Below, in pieces: positions 51,063 to 62,900 of a DNA stretch of 64,000 bases. Both the position numbers and the translations under genes were made by a program. Position 1 is the first letter of the stretch. The number at the start of each line of letters is the position of its first letter. This stretch comes from Aurantiochytrium sp. KH105. Lineage: Eukaryota; Sar; Bigyra; Thraustochytrida; Thraustochytriidae. The stretch spans positions 558,001 through 622,000 of the forward strand of contig BGKB01000015.1 in NCBI GenBank assembly GCA_003116975.1. Reading direction: 5' to 3'. A model generated the notes under the pieces. It saw nothing but the letters and a program-made list of their open reading frames with translations, was not told the origin of the DNA and did no database searches.

Positions 51063-53634
51063 CTTGGGCTCCTCTCCTTGCTGTTGCTTCTTCTTCTCCT
51101 TCTTCTTCTTCTCCTTTTTCGTCTCCACCACGTCTGTCTCCTGCCTTCCCTTGCCTTTCCTGCTGTCTGCCACTCGTGCTCCAGCGGAAGCGGAACACCG
51201 TGTACCTTAAGCTGCGGCCACAGTCAGTCTGTCTGCAAGTAGTACGTACGAGCGCGGTCGTCAGTTGATCCACCATTCTCCTCTCCGCACGCATCTTTCC
51301 CTCCCCGCTCCCGCCAGCCCCTGGCCGCCAGAGAGCCTCGCGCAGACCACGGCGGGCCGCCCGACCGGCCGCCCGAGCGCGAAAAGGTACCCGGCCCGAG
51401 CTGCTGCACTGCAGCCTGCCCCAGCTCGAGCAGCAGCAGCAGCGCGGCCGTGTGCGTGTGCGTGTGTGCCGGGCCATCCCTCCTTCCCTCCTTCTCGCCC
51501 GCTCTGTCTGCGAGTGTGCGACGCACGTGCTGCGGACCCGCGCCGCCCGCTCTCCTCGGCGCAGCCGGCGCGGGGTCCTCGCCGGAGCGGCCGGCGCGCG
51601 GGGGACGAGCGGCGGCGCGCGGGGGACGAGCGGCGGCGCGCGGCCGTGGCCGGCCGGCCGGCTGGGCGACGGAGCGAGGGATGGATGGATGAATGGATGG
51701 ATGGACAAGGGGCCAAGCAGGAGCAGGTGGTTGGGTACCTCTGGCCGCGGCACGCGCAGCACGCGGCGGCGCGGCGAGAGGCCTTCGCCGCCGCGCCGCG
51801 CCGTGCGCGGGGCGGGGCGGCGCGAGGCGGGGCGGGGCGGCGCGGCGCGACGCGAGCCGCGCGGCACGTGCGTCCGAGCCTGCGCGTCCGCCCGTCCGTG
51901 GCATGCAGACATTCCATTCCATTCCATTCCATTCCATTCCATTCCATTACATGCTTTCAAATCCGCGTCCCCCGCGTTGTCCGGCGGCCGCGGCGGCGCG
52001 GCGCGAGGAGGGAGGGCTGCAGGCGGGCGGGAAGAGGAGAAGCGCGCGACGGGCGGCGCGTCGCGCAGGCCGGCGCGCGCGAGCGAGCGGCGGCCGCGAC
52101 GCGGGCGAACGTACCTTGGACCTCCTAATTCTGTTTCTGCTTTCGGCTGCTTCGGGTCCACGTTCCAAGAAAAAAACCTGAGAAAAGGAGAAAAAAAGAA
52201 GACCAAAAGTAGAGGACGCCTATCCTCCACAAATGTGCCAGATTCGGGCCGTGCGCGCTGGCGCAAGTGGCGCGGGCGGGCGGCGCAAGTGGGTTATAGC
52301 GCAGGGCAAGTGCGCCAAGGCGCGCTGCAAGTGGGGATATACTTGCTGCGCCTGGCCCTTGGCGGCTGGCTGCGGGGCGCTGGAAAAGCGGAGGGCTTTA
52401 TAGCGCGATTGCGGGCGAGGAATAGCGCACTTGCGGGGCGCGGAAAGTTGACTTCTACTCGCGCGGCGAAAAGGGAGCGAAATGGTGAGTGGAAGAAGAA
52501 AAGTAGGTGGTTGGAGAGCCAGCGTGTGGGACTGGAGCGATCATCTACCGCGAGTCGCTGTCGATTGATGGGCAGATCAATCAACCCATCGCTCCTGCGA
52601 GCCACCAAGGGCAACTTGGAGTTTGTCAGAAGGTTCAAGTTGGTTGTATAGGTTGCTGTCCCACGTTGTGACATGAAAGAAAGCTGGAAAAGGAGGAGAA
52701 GAAAAAAAGTGGATGCGCGCTGCAACTGCCACCTGTTTGGTGAAGAAAAATGGTCGCCTTGCACACTCACTCACTCACTCACTCTTTTTCTGGCAGCTTG
52801 ACGCGCATGATAGTCCAATCCGCGGGATCAAGCTTCGCTTGTCTCACCTCGCTCTCAGGGATCGCGCCAATGGCCGAGGTTTGGGGGTGGTGCGGCCACG
52901 CGCGCTGTCCATCTTATTATGATTGATCATCGTTTGGCACCTGAGACGCTGCTGAGCTTTCTTTCCTCTCTTCCACACAGCAGCCAGCTGGGGAGCAGCA
53001 GCCACACCAGCTGCAGAGCGATCGTCTCCCTTCTCGCAGAACAAGGCCCTCTCTCCCTCGCTCCAACGCCCGGCGCGGAGGCTCCAAGCGCAAAAGCCCT
53101 CGCCCACGACGCCGCCCATCCTCCTCTCCATCCCCACCCGCCCGCCCAGCCTGACCCACCTCTCCTCCGCGTCACCCCTCACCCCCTCCCCTTCCCGCGG
53201 GGCGCACACCGGTGTCCCCGGTCCCCGCGGGGACCCCTCCAGCGAGCCGTTCCTGGCCGGCGCGCGCCTTAAACCCCCCGGCGCGCCGGGGGCGCGGGCG
53301 CGCTTTTTAAGGCGGCGGCCCCTCCAGAGCCCGCCGTCTCCGCCTCCCTCCCTCCCTCCCTCGGGCCCGCGGCCGCGACGCCGCAGCGCAGAGCCGAGAC
53401 GCCGCGCGAGACGCCGCGCGAGGCCCGCCCGCCCGCCCGCCCGAGCGAGCGAGCGAGCGAGGCAAGGCAGGCAGGCCGCGCCCGTCCCGCGCGAGGCGCA
53501 TCGCGCGAGGCGCATCGCGCTCGAGCGCGACCGGTTTGCGAGGACCACGGCGAGAGCGACGCCGAGGGCGTGGAGAAGGGCGACGCGGATACGGCGCACG
53601 AGGAGGAGGCGGGCGCGGGGAGGAGGAGGCAGCC
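51063..53634. other. Divergent 2.6 kb region between kinase and CX3C membrane protein
   Basis: GC-rich with no supported ORF; long frames are Arg/Pro/Ala translations of repeats. Contains a CATTC array, repeated GCGCAAGTG words (about 52255-52450), an ACTC array near 52763-52783, CCTCC/CCCTC runs near 53345-53365, and duplicated GCGAGGCGCATC words near 53490-53515. Both promoters must lie here. Confidence 0.5.
51911..51945 (+). repeat. Pentamer array ATTCC, seven units
   Basis: Seven ATTCC units followed by ATTAC, embedded in GC-rich DNA about 850 bases upstream of the kinase ATG. Confidence 0.9.
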
Positions 53635-54071
53635 ATGGGCCGCGCAGAACGCAGGAGCGGGCGCGGCGACGAGGACGACGAGCGGCTGAAGCGCAGCTCG
53701 CGGCGCAAGGCCAAGAGCCCGACCAAGAGCCCCAAGAGCAGCGGCACGGTCTCGTCCTCGGGCAAGCGCAGGAAACCCGTCGGAGGCAGGAGGCCCGGGG
53801 CCGGGGCGTCCAGGTTCGCGCCCGGCTTGGCAGACCTCGCCGCAGACTTTAGAGTCGACCCGGCAGGGACCTCCAAGCGCGTATGCAAGAAAGTCGCCTT
53901 TTACATCTGGCTCGTCGCCGTGCTGCTCGCCATCCTCAGCATCCTCGGCTTTGAGGTGAACCCCTTTGCCGGGGCCAGCTCGGCCGCCGACCGCTCGGAT
54001 GGAGGCATCATGGACGCCGTCGTGCCCGGGTTTCTGCGGGGTCAGCAGGCCGACGGCGCCTCCAACCACGC

Positions 54072-54102
<31 letters not shown>

Positions 54103-54708
54103 GACGAAGACGAAGACGGTGGCGCAGAGGGCGGCGCCAACGCCGCCGCTGAAGACCCCGAGGCCATTCCCGAGCAGGTCTTTGACTCCAAAAAACCCAT
54201 CAAGCTCAACAAACAAAAGGAAAAGGAGCTCGCGTGCAAGATGGAGGACTGCATTACCTCATGCAACAAGAAAATTACCGCGAAATGCGCGGCGAAAAAA
54301 TCTTGCAAGACCGATCGTGAAAAGATCTGCCGCAAGCGCTGCATGAAGGCTCGCTGCGAGGAGCGCTGCAAAGACGAGCCCCACTACGGCTATGTCGAGC
54401 GCGAGCAAAAGATGGACAAGTGCAAGGAAGGTTGCCAAGGCAACACGGCCCAGCACAACAAGTGCATCAAGGCTTGCCACGCATCCTTTCAGCCCTGCAA
54501 GTCACGCTGCCATCAGGTCTCCAATCGATACAAGTGCGACCGCGTCGATGACAGCGCTCCGCCCCCGCCTCCCGAAGAGGACGATGAGCCTCTCCCGGAC
54601 ATTGACGCCTCGTCGGCTGGTGACGACGACGAGGACGGATCTTCCGATTCATCGAGCGGCGGCGGCGGCGCTGCCTCCTTTGACGATTTCGACGACGAGG
54701 TCATCTGA
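53635..54708 (+). CDS. Single-pass membrane protein with a CX3C-rich luminal/extracellular domain
   Basis: A 357-residue protein with a strong start context (GCCATGG). The N-terminal about 85 residues are basic and Ser-rich (RSSRRKAKSPTKSPKSSG), then one hydrophobic segment (about 53893-53955, VAFYIWLVAVLLAILSILGF) acts as a signal-anchor. The positive-inside rule predicts type II topology. A Gly/Asp/Glu linker leads to a 16-Cys region (about 54230-54535) containing six CX3C motifs: CITSC, CRKRC, CEERC, CKEGC, CIKAC, CKSRC, separated by Lys/Arg-rich helices. CX3C pairs are typical of disulfide-linked helical hairpins. The C terminus is Pro-rich, then acidic/Ser/Gly-rich. I recognise no named family; an oxidised secretory-pathway location is inference. 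Intronless; TGA at 54706-54708. Confidence 0.75.
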
Positions 54709-54770
54709 TTGAATTTCTTTTGCTCTGCCGTGCCCTGCCGTGCCATAGCCTGCTGTCTCGTGCCTTTCTC

Positions 54771-54786
54771 AAAAAAAAAAAAAAAA
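54771..54786 (+). repeat. A16 run, 62 bases downstream of a stop codon
   Basis: Sixteen A residues in the 3' flank of the CX3C gene, followed by more A-rich sequence. Confidence 0.95.
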
Positions 54787-55424
54787 CACAGAAACAAAAA
54801 CAAAAAGTGGATATCACAGCACGCTGCCCTGCACCGCACTGCACTGCGCTACTCTACGCTATTCGCTCGCGCTCCACTGTCGGATGCTGATTGTGTGTCC
54901 TTTTCTTTCTCGCTTTGTCCTTCGTGCTCTTCGTATATTTGTGTCTCAAGCTTTGGCGAGCGGCCCCAACCACGATGATTCCAGCAACGCCCAAAGCATA
55001 AAAACAACCATGGAAACAAAAACAAATGAAACACCGCCTCGGCACTTGCCTTGATCAACTATCAATCTATCGCCTTGTCAAAATCTCCCCTCGCAGAAAT
55101 GCTGACCTGTTCAAAGGGGCCTCTTAAGAGACCATGTATGCATGAATGACACATTTGTGGTTTAGCTACAATTACGGGAATGGCATGGACAAGTCGTTCT
55201 CGTCGCAAACCTCGCCCGCGCCTCCGACCAAAATCCACTCTTGCGCAAGGAAACATTCCTCCTCAATATTTACTCACAGCCTCTCAACTTTGACCTCAAA
55301 CTTAGGGCACGTATACCGACCCGCCTTTGGGCGAAGAAGCCTAGACGTGAGAACAGAATCCACATGCCGTGTGTATACAAAGCCTTGCGGCCTTTTTTGG
55401 CTGCTGGCGTCACAGCCCCCCTAA

Positions 55425-55443
55425 CCCCCCCCCCCCCCCCCCC
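55425..55443 (+). repeat. Poly-C run (19 C)
   Basis: Nineteen consecutive C after CTAA, in the spacer before the Sfi1-like gene. It is the second such run in the window. Confidence 0.95.
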
Positions 55444-55456
55444 GCCGCCTATGCAT

Positions 55457-55660
55457 TTATGCTCCTGTCTTTCGAAAGGTAGAAAAAGCTGGATCGACCA
55501 TGTAACCGTTTGACGGGTCTCGAGTATAGGGCTGAGAGCGCGCGCTCAGGTCAGCCAAAATGTCTTTCCCGTGAGACGACGAATAGACGCGCGCTACAGC
55601 GGGACGGTAAGGCGCATGGCATAGGTAGGAAGGAGCTCGCAGCCATAGAAAAAGACCCAT
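55457..55660 (-). CDS. Possible small ORF of 67 residues, mitochondrial-presequence-like start
   Basis: ATG-initiated (MGLFLWLRAPSYLCHAPYR), followed by RVYSSSHGKDILADLSAR and ending FSTFRKTGA before TAA. The first about 30 residues resemble a mitochondrial targeting sequence. It overlaps the plus-strand Sfi1-like start by two bases at a shared CATG, so both cannot use these exact starts with normal promoters. It may be a short gene, the first exon of an intron-containing gene, or chance. No family recognised. Confidence 0.2.
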   Translation of the reverse strand: MGLFLWLRAPSYLCHAPYRPAVARVYSSSHGKDILADLSARSQPYTRDPSNGYMVDPAFSTFRKTGA

Positions 55661-56723
55661 GCGAATCCTTACGAAGACGATGACGACGACGACGACGACG
55701 ACGAGCTGCAGATTAGTGGGCGGTCGAAGAGCGGCGCAGGCGTGGCGTCCTCAAGATGGACCTCGGCAGGACCTCGAGGATGCCCATCACTTTCTTTTGG
55801 CCTGCGAGCGCATGCAAGCACGGCGAGCTGCAAGAGTGCGCCGAATGGCCGAGTTGAATCAAAGCAAGCGAGAACCCGAGCCAGAACAAGCGGTGGACCA
55901 AGACCGTGACTTGCTTGTGCGCGCTCTCCTGCGCAACCATCTCAGAGCCTGGCGCAAGTGTTGCAAGCCATTGTCTCGCAAATCAAACGCTCGCCGGTGG
56001 GCCGTCCAACATCAATACTTTGTTGCATGGGTCCGCCTTGCCCTCGAACAAAGTCTTCTTCGTATGGTTATCTCACAATGGCATGCACTTGCTCAGCGCG
56101 AAGCTGCCAAACGTCGCGAGGCCGCTGCTTCGCTTGCAAGCGCCTTTGCAAGAGCTCTCAGACGCCAGTCGTGGGTACGTTGGCTTGAATGGGTGAAGTG
56201 CGAACGCGAGATGGAAGAGAGCCAAAAAATCCTTCGCAAAGCACTACGCTGCTGGAGTGAATACGCTGCAAGACGACGAGGAGAGCGCGTCGAAGCGTCT
56301 CGTCGGGTCTTTGCTGCATTTCAACGTTCAAGACTTCGACGCGCGTTTCGTGAATTGGCGTCGTTGCCCGCTCTTCCCAAACCGCGACTTCGTCGCCCCC
56401 CCTGCGAGTACGTTCGGGAGAATTTTCGCGCCTTTGATGCGCCCCGAGAATCCAAATCTTCCTTTGTCGTCCGCCCTGCAGTCAATCTACGTTTTCACGA
56501 CAAACCCGAACGCGTTCTTCAGCTGCGCATTCATGACTCTCTCGAGCTGCTTGAAAGAGCTGGCGTGGGCCACTCATTTCCCCCAAAACTAGTCGCTCCG
56601 AGAACGCCACGCAAGTACGAGCTTTGGCCTGAAGATGAAATTATTCTTACAAACTCGTTCCTAGCTGAACGAACACCACGGCCGCGCACCCCACATCGAT
56701 CTTCGTCATCCTTTTGGGTGTAA
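55659..56723 (+). CDS. Sfi1-like centrin-binding repeat protein
   Basis: A 354-residue helical protein, ending FWV before TAA. After a Thr run made of ACG codons (near residues 9-15), about five Sfi1-type units occur in the middle: motifs with Leu/Val, Trp and basic residues, such as LLRNHLRAWRKCC, YFVAWVRLAL, VISQWHALAQREAA, SWVRWLEWVK and ALRCWSEYAARRRG. Such repeats bind centrin at microtubule-organising centres. The C-terminal half lacks these and is basic, Pro-containing and not recognised. The start is uncertain: the first ATG (55659) directly precedes the ACG run, and the next in-frame ATG is 55812. The first exon could be missing if an upstream intron exists. Confidence 0.7.
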   Translation: MRILTKTMTTTTTTTSCRLVGGRRAAQAWRPQDGPRQDLEDAHHFLLACERMQARRAARVRRMAELNQSKREPEPEQAVDQDRDLLVRALLRNHLRAWRKCCKPLSRKSNARRWAVQHQYFVAWVRLALEQSLLRMVISQWHALAQREAAKRREAAASLASAFARALRRQSWVRWLEWVKCEREMEESQKILRKALRCWSEYAARRRGERVEASRRVFAAFQRSRLRRAFRELASLPALPKPRLRRPPCEYVRENFRAFDAPRESKSSFVVRPAVNLRFHDKPERVLQLRIHDSLELLERAGVGHSFPPKLVAPRTPRKYELWPEDEIILTNSFLAERTPRPRTPHRSSSSFWV

Positions 56724-56919
56724 TGACCTTAAAATTTACTGTAGAAATGGCAAGATGATGGTACCGGCGCAACCGAACAAGCAGAATATGCAAGAAAGAT
56801 TGTGATAGGATCTTTAGGGAATCTCTTTCTCAATGCAATCTAGACTTGTGGCTCGTTGGACTTGCTTGCCCGATTGATCGTCCACATATCTGCAATCAAG
56901 ATCTTGTAAACTAGACCGA
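56724..56919. other. Short convergent 3' spacer
   Basis: 196 AT-rich bases between two stop codons; both 3' UTRs must be short or overlap. Nothing else seen. Confidence 0.5.
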
Positions 56920-59900
56920 TCATAAGGGAATATTCTTGCCTGTACGACTCACCGCCCGCTCCAAAGCGGCCTGATCTTCATCCTCGCCTCCGTAATCCAA
57001 ACGTTGCGCACGTACCGTGGCCTCTGTGGCCTCGGCGCGCCCACCTTGAGCGACAAAAGCGTCATCGACGCGCTGCGCCCAACTTTGCCGTTGAGCATTA
57101 GCGCGAACTTCCGCTTCTAAATGCTGAAGTCTTGTCTCACGGCGATCAACCTGAGCCTGCTGCAATTGAAGTCTTTGCGCCTGACGAAGACGTTGCTCTC
57201 GCTCCCAGGCAAGTTGTGCTTCCTCATTGGCTTGCAGGGTCGCTTCGAGAGCCTTAACCTGTGCGATACGTCGAAGCTCGTCTGCATTGACGACATGCTT
57301 CTTTTCTGCAATGGCCTCCAGTCCCGCCTTGGTTTCGTATAGTTTTGCAAGGTCTCTGCTGATATGCTGCAGCTGCGCATCCGAATGCAAGTCAAGACCA
57401 GCCCTGATTTCGTGGAGCTTTTTGATGTCTTCGTCGATGCGCTGCAGATTGCGCTTCACATGATCCATGCCACGCTCAAGCTCCTGCTGTACACGCCCCT
57501 GCGCAGACGTCGAGGCAGCCACCCCCAAGCTTACCTGAGAGCGACCACCGTCGAGATGGGCCTTCTTCCTGTTCTTCTTCTGTGGAGATACCGCTCCCTT
57601 CTTCTTCAATGAGACAGCCTGTTTCGCGACGAATCGATCTTGGCTGACGTCGGTTGCTCCAGTCTTGTCCTTTTTGTTTCCCGATCTGTCCTTTTGCGGA
57701 ACACGCTCGAGCCATGGTTTCTCGGGAAAACCCTCAACAAGAGCCTCGTACAAGGTCTGCGTCGTTAATTTACGGCTTGGGCGCTGTGTCTTTGTTCGCC
57801 GAACCCAATGACGAATCTTGCGTTGTTCCTCGCGGCCTGGAAGCCAGCCGCGCTCCCGCGCCATATTGAACCACGGTTTTTCAGGATGAATGAACGCCAC
57901 GTTTTGAAACCTATTGCGCATGCGGTTCTCCCGAGATCCAAGTGCCTCAAATTCGTCAACCATGTCATGAGGTTCACCGTATTCATTGAGTTTGGCAAAG
58001 TGAAGCCATCGATCAATCACGATCTTTTCATCCTCGGAAAACGATGCTTGCAGCGACGACGTTCGCGGCGGCGATCGGAACCGTCGCGAAGGACTTTGAC
58101 TTAGGTGTGGGTCCTTCCTGTGGGCCTTTCGGTGCGGCGAGCGCCCTCGCATTGTATCCGTTGCCGAATTATGGTCGTCTTCGATGCGTTCATCCATGTA
58201 CGGGCCATCCGGTTGGCTGGACGTGTTCGGGCGGTCAGCGCTAGAGACTTCTTCTTCTTCTTGCTGAAACGAACGCTCTTGATTGCTTGCCATAAATTCG
58301 TTGCTCCGCCCCATGTCTTCAATGTCAATAGTACGCACGGGCACAGGTTGCGCCGGTCCTGTGCCTGAACGTTGATTTATTGCAGGTGCGCCCGCTTGCA
58401 TGCCACGATACGGCGGTTGCGGCAGCCCACCGATTTGGTTCGCTTTTGCCCGCTTTTTGCTCGTAGAAGATTGGCGTTTCTTCACATTGACGCGAGAATC
58501 GGCTGCAGCTTCACTTTTCTCCTTTCCGTGTGCCGTAATGGCCCCACTCAGTAGGAAGAAACGACCAGCAGAGAAATCTGCATTATCGCTTTCAGCAAGC
58601 GAATCGAAGACGTCGTGTTCCCAGCCACCACCGATCCTTACCCGACTCTTGTTCATCACCGCTCGAACGGGCTCCACAGGGGCCTGAATCTTGGTAAAGA
58701 CGCCAGAAGGACTCACAGTTCCAAGTATGCCCATAAAGCAAATTCGGTAGTAGCTTCTGTTCGAGGGCGCATCGAGGCGTAGCGAGACGGGAATGCCTGC
58801 CTCGCCGCACGAAACCTTTTGCATGGTTTCCACATCGACTGAACCCACCAAAGTCCACGCTTGGTCTGACACCACCGCTTCTGGGACTCGAGATGACGCG
58901 TATTCAGATTCCGACTGGCCCTCGCTTCTGTCTCCTCCTTGCTGCTTTATCGCGAGCGGGGCATAGAATTGGTGCTGCACGCTTGTCGTTTGTGACCAAT
59001 TTACTGGGTGCGGCGTATTTAGACGCTTCCGCAAGAGCTCTTGCGTGCGAAGGCCGCCCACATCGGAAAAGGTTGAGCCTCGCATTTGCACCTGCGTAGC
59101 CTGAGCTTGCGGCCGCGTCGCGAAACTATTCCGCACGCTCGACGCGCCGGAGCGCGTTGGTACAGAAGCTCCAGGTCCTTCCGGACTGGCAATCTCTACT
59201 TCGTGATGCTGTCCTTGTTGCCAGTAGCGGCCTCTGACTGAGGCAGATCGTCGAGACTTTTCCAGCATCTTTGCTTGACGCTGCGCCAGTCGGTCCTCGC
59301 GCTGGTTGACAGACACGGGCGCCATGTATGCAAGCAATCGGCAATAAAGCTGCAAGAAGAGCCGACTCTGTGGAGCTTGCGTTGGAGCTTGCTCTTGACG
59401 CGAAATGCGCATATTGCTCATGCGCACCCCAAATTCCGTTTCGCCGTCCTCATACTGGATCCCAAATGTCGGGGCTCCCCCGTCCTCGCTTTTCTCAATA
59501 TCAACAATTTTGCCTTCATACCACGTCGATCCACCTCCATATCGAACTTGAACGAGCGCCCCAAGCTTTGCTTGTGCAAGCGTTGACGTGGCTTTGCGTG
59601 CCTCGACTATCTGCACCGCATCGCCAGCACCGCGTAACAGAATACCAGGCTCGTAAGAGGCCGCATGAGCTCTTATTTGCATATTGACATCCGCATCGTC
59701 GTCCTCCGAGTCGCTCTCCCAGCGTTTGTCACTTGCAAGGTTGAGACCTTCTAGCATTGCGACGGGATCGATTCCGTCTTTGCGACGATGCAGGAATGGC
59801 TGCAAAAACGCAAAGAGGTCCGTCTCGCGAGCCTCGAGCCCAAGCTCAAAGAGCTCGCACGAAATGACGGATACGGGCACGACGCGTTGATGATGCTCCA

Positions 59901-62900
59901 TCTTGCGCTGCAAAAACTTTTCAATCTGCTCCTTCTTCCGTCGAACAAAGGACCGGATTGTCTGTGTCGAGCTTGATACATCGTGCATTTTATGCACTTC
60001 CTGAAGGCGGATCCGCGCAAGCTCCTCGAGGTCGTCAATGCATGCTTTGGTGTCAAGAGCTTGCGGTGCTAAAAATAGATGAAGTTCTTGGGCGTCAAGG
60101 TCAAGACGCACAAGTATACTCTCCCCGACGGAATACCCTCGCTTGTTGAGTCGCGCAAAACGCTGCATACTGCGCACTTTAGCAGCGGAATAGCCCTGAC
60201 AAATGAGGTTTCCGCGACAGTCCATGCCAACGAAGCGTCGCTTTCCCCCGCGCCGTGTTGATACGCCCAGGGCAACGTCGTTTACAAGGTGGCGTATGGT
60301 CATACGCCACACGTGAATTCCGCGTGAAAAGCTCGGCTCGCAACTTGCCAACTGCAAACTTAGAACGCGTGATGAACTCGTGGCACGCGATGGCAAAGCT
60401 GGAGAGCGAAACTCAATCCAGTCAAAGGGTACAACGCGAACTTCGCCGGTCTCCTCGAACTGAACGTCATAACTTCCATTCTTGTGATCGCACACAATCG
60501 TTGCATCGTACAGCGCAGATCCGCCACCGTACCGTACGCGGACAGTCCGCTGCAAATCGATTTTGACGTCTTCAGCAGCGTCAGAGCCGCTATGTGAAGC
60601 TGGCTGACCGTCAGGCGCACAGCTCTCCATGAGCAGACTCACCATCGATCCATCACTGGAGAACGCCATCTTTTGCGAGCTTCCTGACTTGGTAAAGAAT
60701 GGCTGGTGGAACTCTGCGCAGTTCAGACACCTTACGTAAAATGATCTGTATGCAATGCACGTTTTCCGGTTCTCATCGCGAAGGCGCGACTGAAGTGTGA
60801 CGCGCAAGAGACCGAGATCCTCGCAGTTATACCCGAGGGCAAGAAGTGCCTCTTCGAATTTAAACAGAGACAATGATTCATCGCCTTGGTCGTCGCGCGA
60901 CTTGAAGGTCTCCAGGACGGGCAGACCACTGCGAGTCGCATGTTGAATGAATTCCATAACGCGGCCTTCCTCCGCATCGATGTCGGCCGTTGTTACAGTG
61001 AGCGCCTTGGCTGCGCGCTCCGTGTCCCCGGCTGCATTCTCGGCCAAGACAAGCTTGGCACGTTCTTGCTCGCTGCCAGCCCGTAGCACGCGCTGCGCGA
61101 CTTGAAACGCTTCGCTGAGCGCAGGACCCACGTGAACCCAAATGTCGTGCTCGCGGCCTACGCGAAGCATGGTGCACTCAAGCTCACTGTCTTGCCGCAC
61201 AATGGACAACTTGTCTTTGCTTGTTGAAGCCGCGAGCCTTGCCTCAAAGTATGGCCCGGTGCCCAGGGCCATCCACGGCGGTTGTCGAACAGCTTCGATT
61301 GCGCCACGAAACTTTGTGAGCTGCGGGCCACGAAGGCCAAGCTCTCGCGCAATTTCCTCGTCGCTCAGCTCCAATAATGTTTCGCCGTCAACACCAAGAG
61401 CCAAAACTTCGTCAACTGGAAGCTCCAAGCTCGACATGAGCTGCACCACGTCCCTCGTGCCCCACTCGTCGATCGGGGCTTCGTTTGGCCTTGGTAACGT
61501 GGCATCATCCAAAACGAGGCTGCGAAAGACGCGACCTGAGGGGTGTTTGGTACCAGTGGAGCTCGCGATGGACATTTCGTCATGACCTCGGCTGCCTTGG
61601 GACTGCGCCAGAAAGTGCATGTATGCGGCGCGAAAGAGAAGCGCCTGCAGCGCAACCTCGTTGCAAGCCTGAATCTCGTCGAGGGCCTCCGCAACACTGA
61701 GTTCTAGGAGCGCTTCGCCATCGATCTCGAGAGCTTCAAATTGCGCAGCGTCAAGACCGCAGGTGGCTGCAAAACGAGAAACTTGTGTCGAGGGCCAACG
61801 CGCGGGATCAGGATCCCCCGAGGGAATGATGTCTGCATGGAGCAAACGAAGAAGCTCACGCTTGACCTTGCGTGCTACAATTGTACTTCCCGTCCCAAGC
61901 ACGCTGAGCATATCCTGATCGTTCCCGAGCGGAAATGTATAACAATCACTGCGACCAAGATACGAAGTAGCACTGATGCGGTCCTGGAAGCGCGCAAGGC
62001 CGATGGAGTCGAGGAACTCGACCACACTAGCTCGAGACGCAAAGAAGACGACGTCGCCGATGGCGTGCAGAGCGTGTCGCAGAGCACCTTCTTCGACGCT
62101 GCGGAGACGTTTTGCTTCAGCGGCCTCCTCGGCGCGCATGGCTGCTTCTTCGGCCATGCGCGCTGCAGCCATTTCCGCAACGTACATCCTCTTTGCAATG
62201 CGCATGCGTCGCTCAATAGACTTGGACGATGGTGCCGTCGCCGTCGAACGCCCTGAAGTCTCTTCCAAAGTGTTGCTTGCGAGGTCACTCTCGCTTTCCG
62301 GCAGCTTGGAGGGAATGACTCGTGCTTTGCGAGCACAGTAGACTCGTTCCCTGACGGCACTTGCATTTTGCTGAATAAAACTCGCATTGTTTAAGCGCGC
62401 AATTCGAGCACGGCGCTGCGCTTGCCAAATGGGACCCTGTTCTTCCACTTCGGTTGCCACAGCTCCGAGAATTGTCTCGATTGCAAAGCGTGCCACCGCC
62501 AAGCTAGACCGTCGCTGCTTCTCGATCTGCCTCGACCCGAACAAGGACTGCCACGACTGCTTCTTGCTCTCGGCGGCAGCATCTTGCATTGCTGCGCCGG
62601 CGACGACGGACCGTTTGATCCCGAGGAATTCAAAGTAGTCGACCACGCCGTCTTTCGAGTCGTCGAGCGTCTCGGTGAAGCGACGAAGCACGCGCTCGTC
62701 AAATTGTTCGTGATCGGCAAATATGTCTGCAAGCGCCATCTCAAACTCCTCGATGCTGATCGTTCCGTCGCCATTAAGGTCGAAATGACTGAACACATCG
62801 GAAGCCTTGATGCCGCGTTTGTTTGACTCAAGCAGGAACGACTGAAGTTCGCGACGCAATTTTTTCACTAGCTTCATGATGTCACGTTCGGAACGCGGAT

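Larger units (their letters stand above)
54709..55658. other. Intergenic region between CX3C gene and Sfi1-like gene
   Basis: Starts with pentamer-like CTGCC/GTGCC and CTGCA units and a 16-base A run (54771-54786). Also holds a 19-base C run (55425-55443). AT-richer in the middle. Short minus-strand frames here are listed separately or rejected. Confidence 0.5.

Noticed and set aside
51063-51173. Lys-rich N-terminal extension of the kinase
   Set aside because: No ATG within it and an in-frame stop just upstream; would require an unseen upstream exon.
51911-51945. ATTCC array as contamination by animal satellite DNA
   Set aside because: Only seven units, embedded in host-like GC-rich DNA with the same pentamer habit as other arrays.
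54771-54786. A16 run as a retrogene poly-A tail of the CX3C gene
   Set aside because: No target-site duplication seen, intronless genes are normal here, and the gene has a strong upstream GC-rich region.
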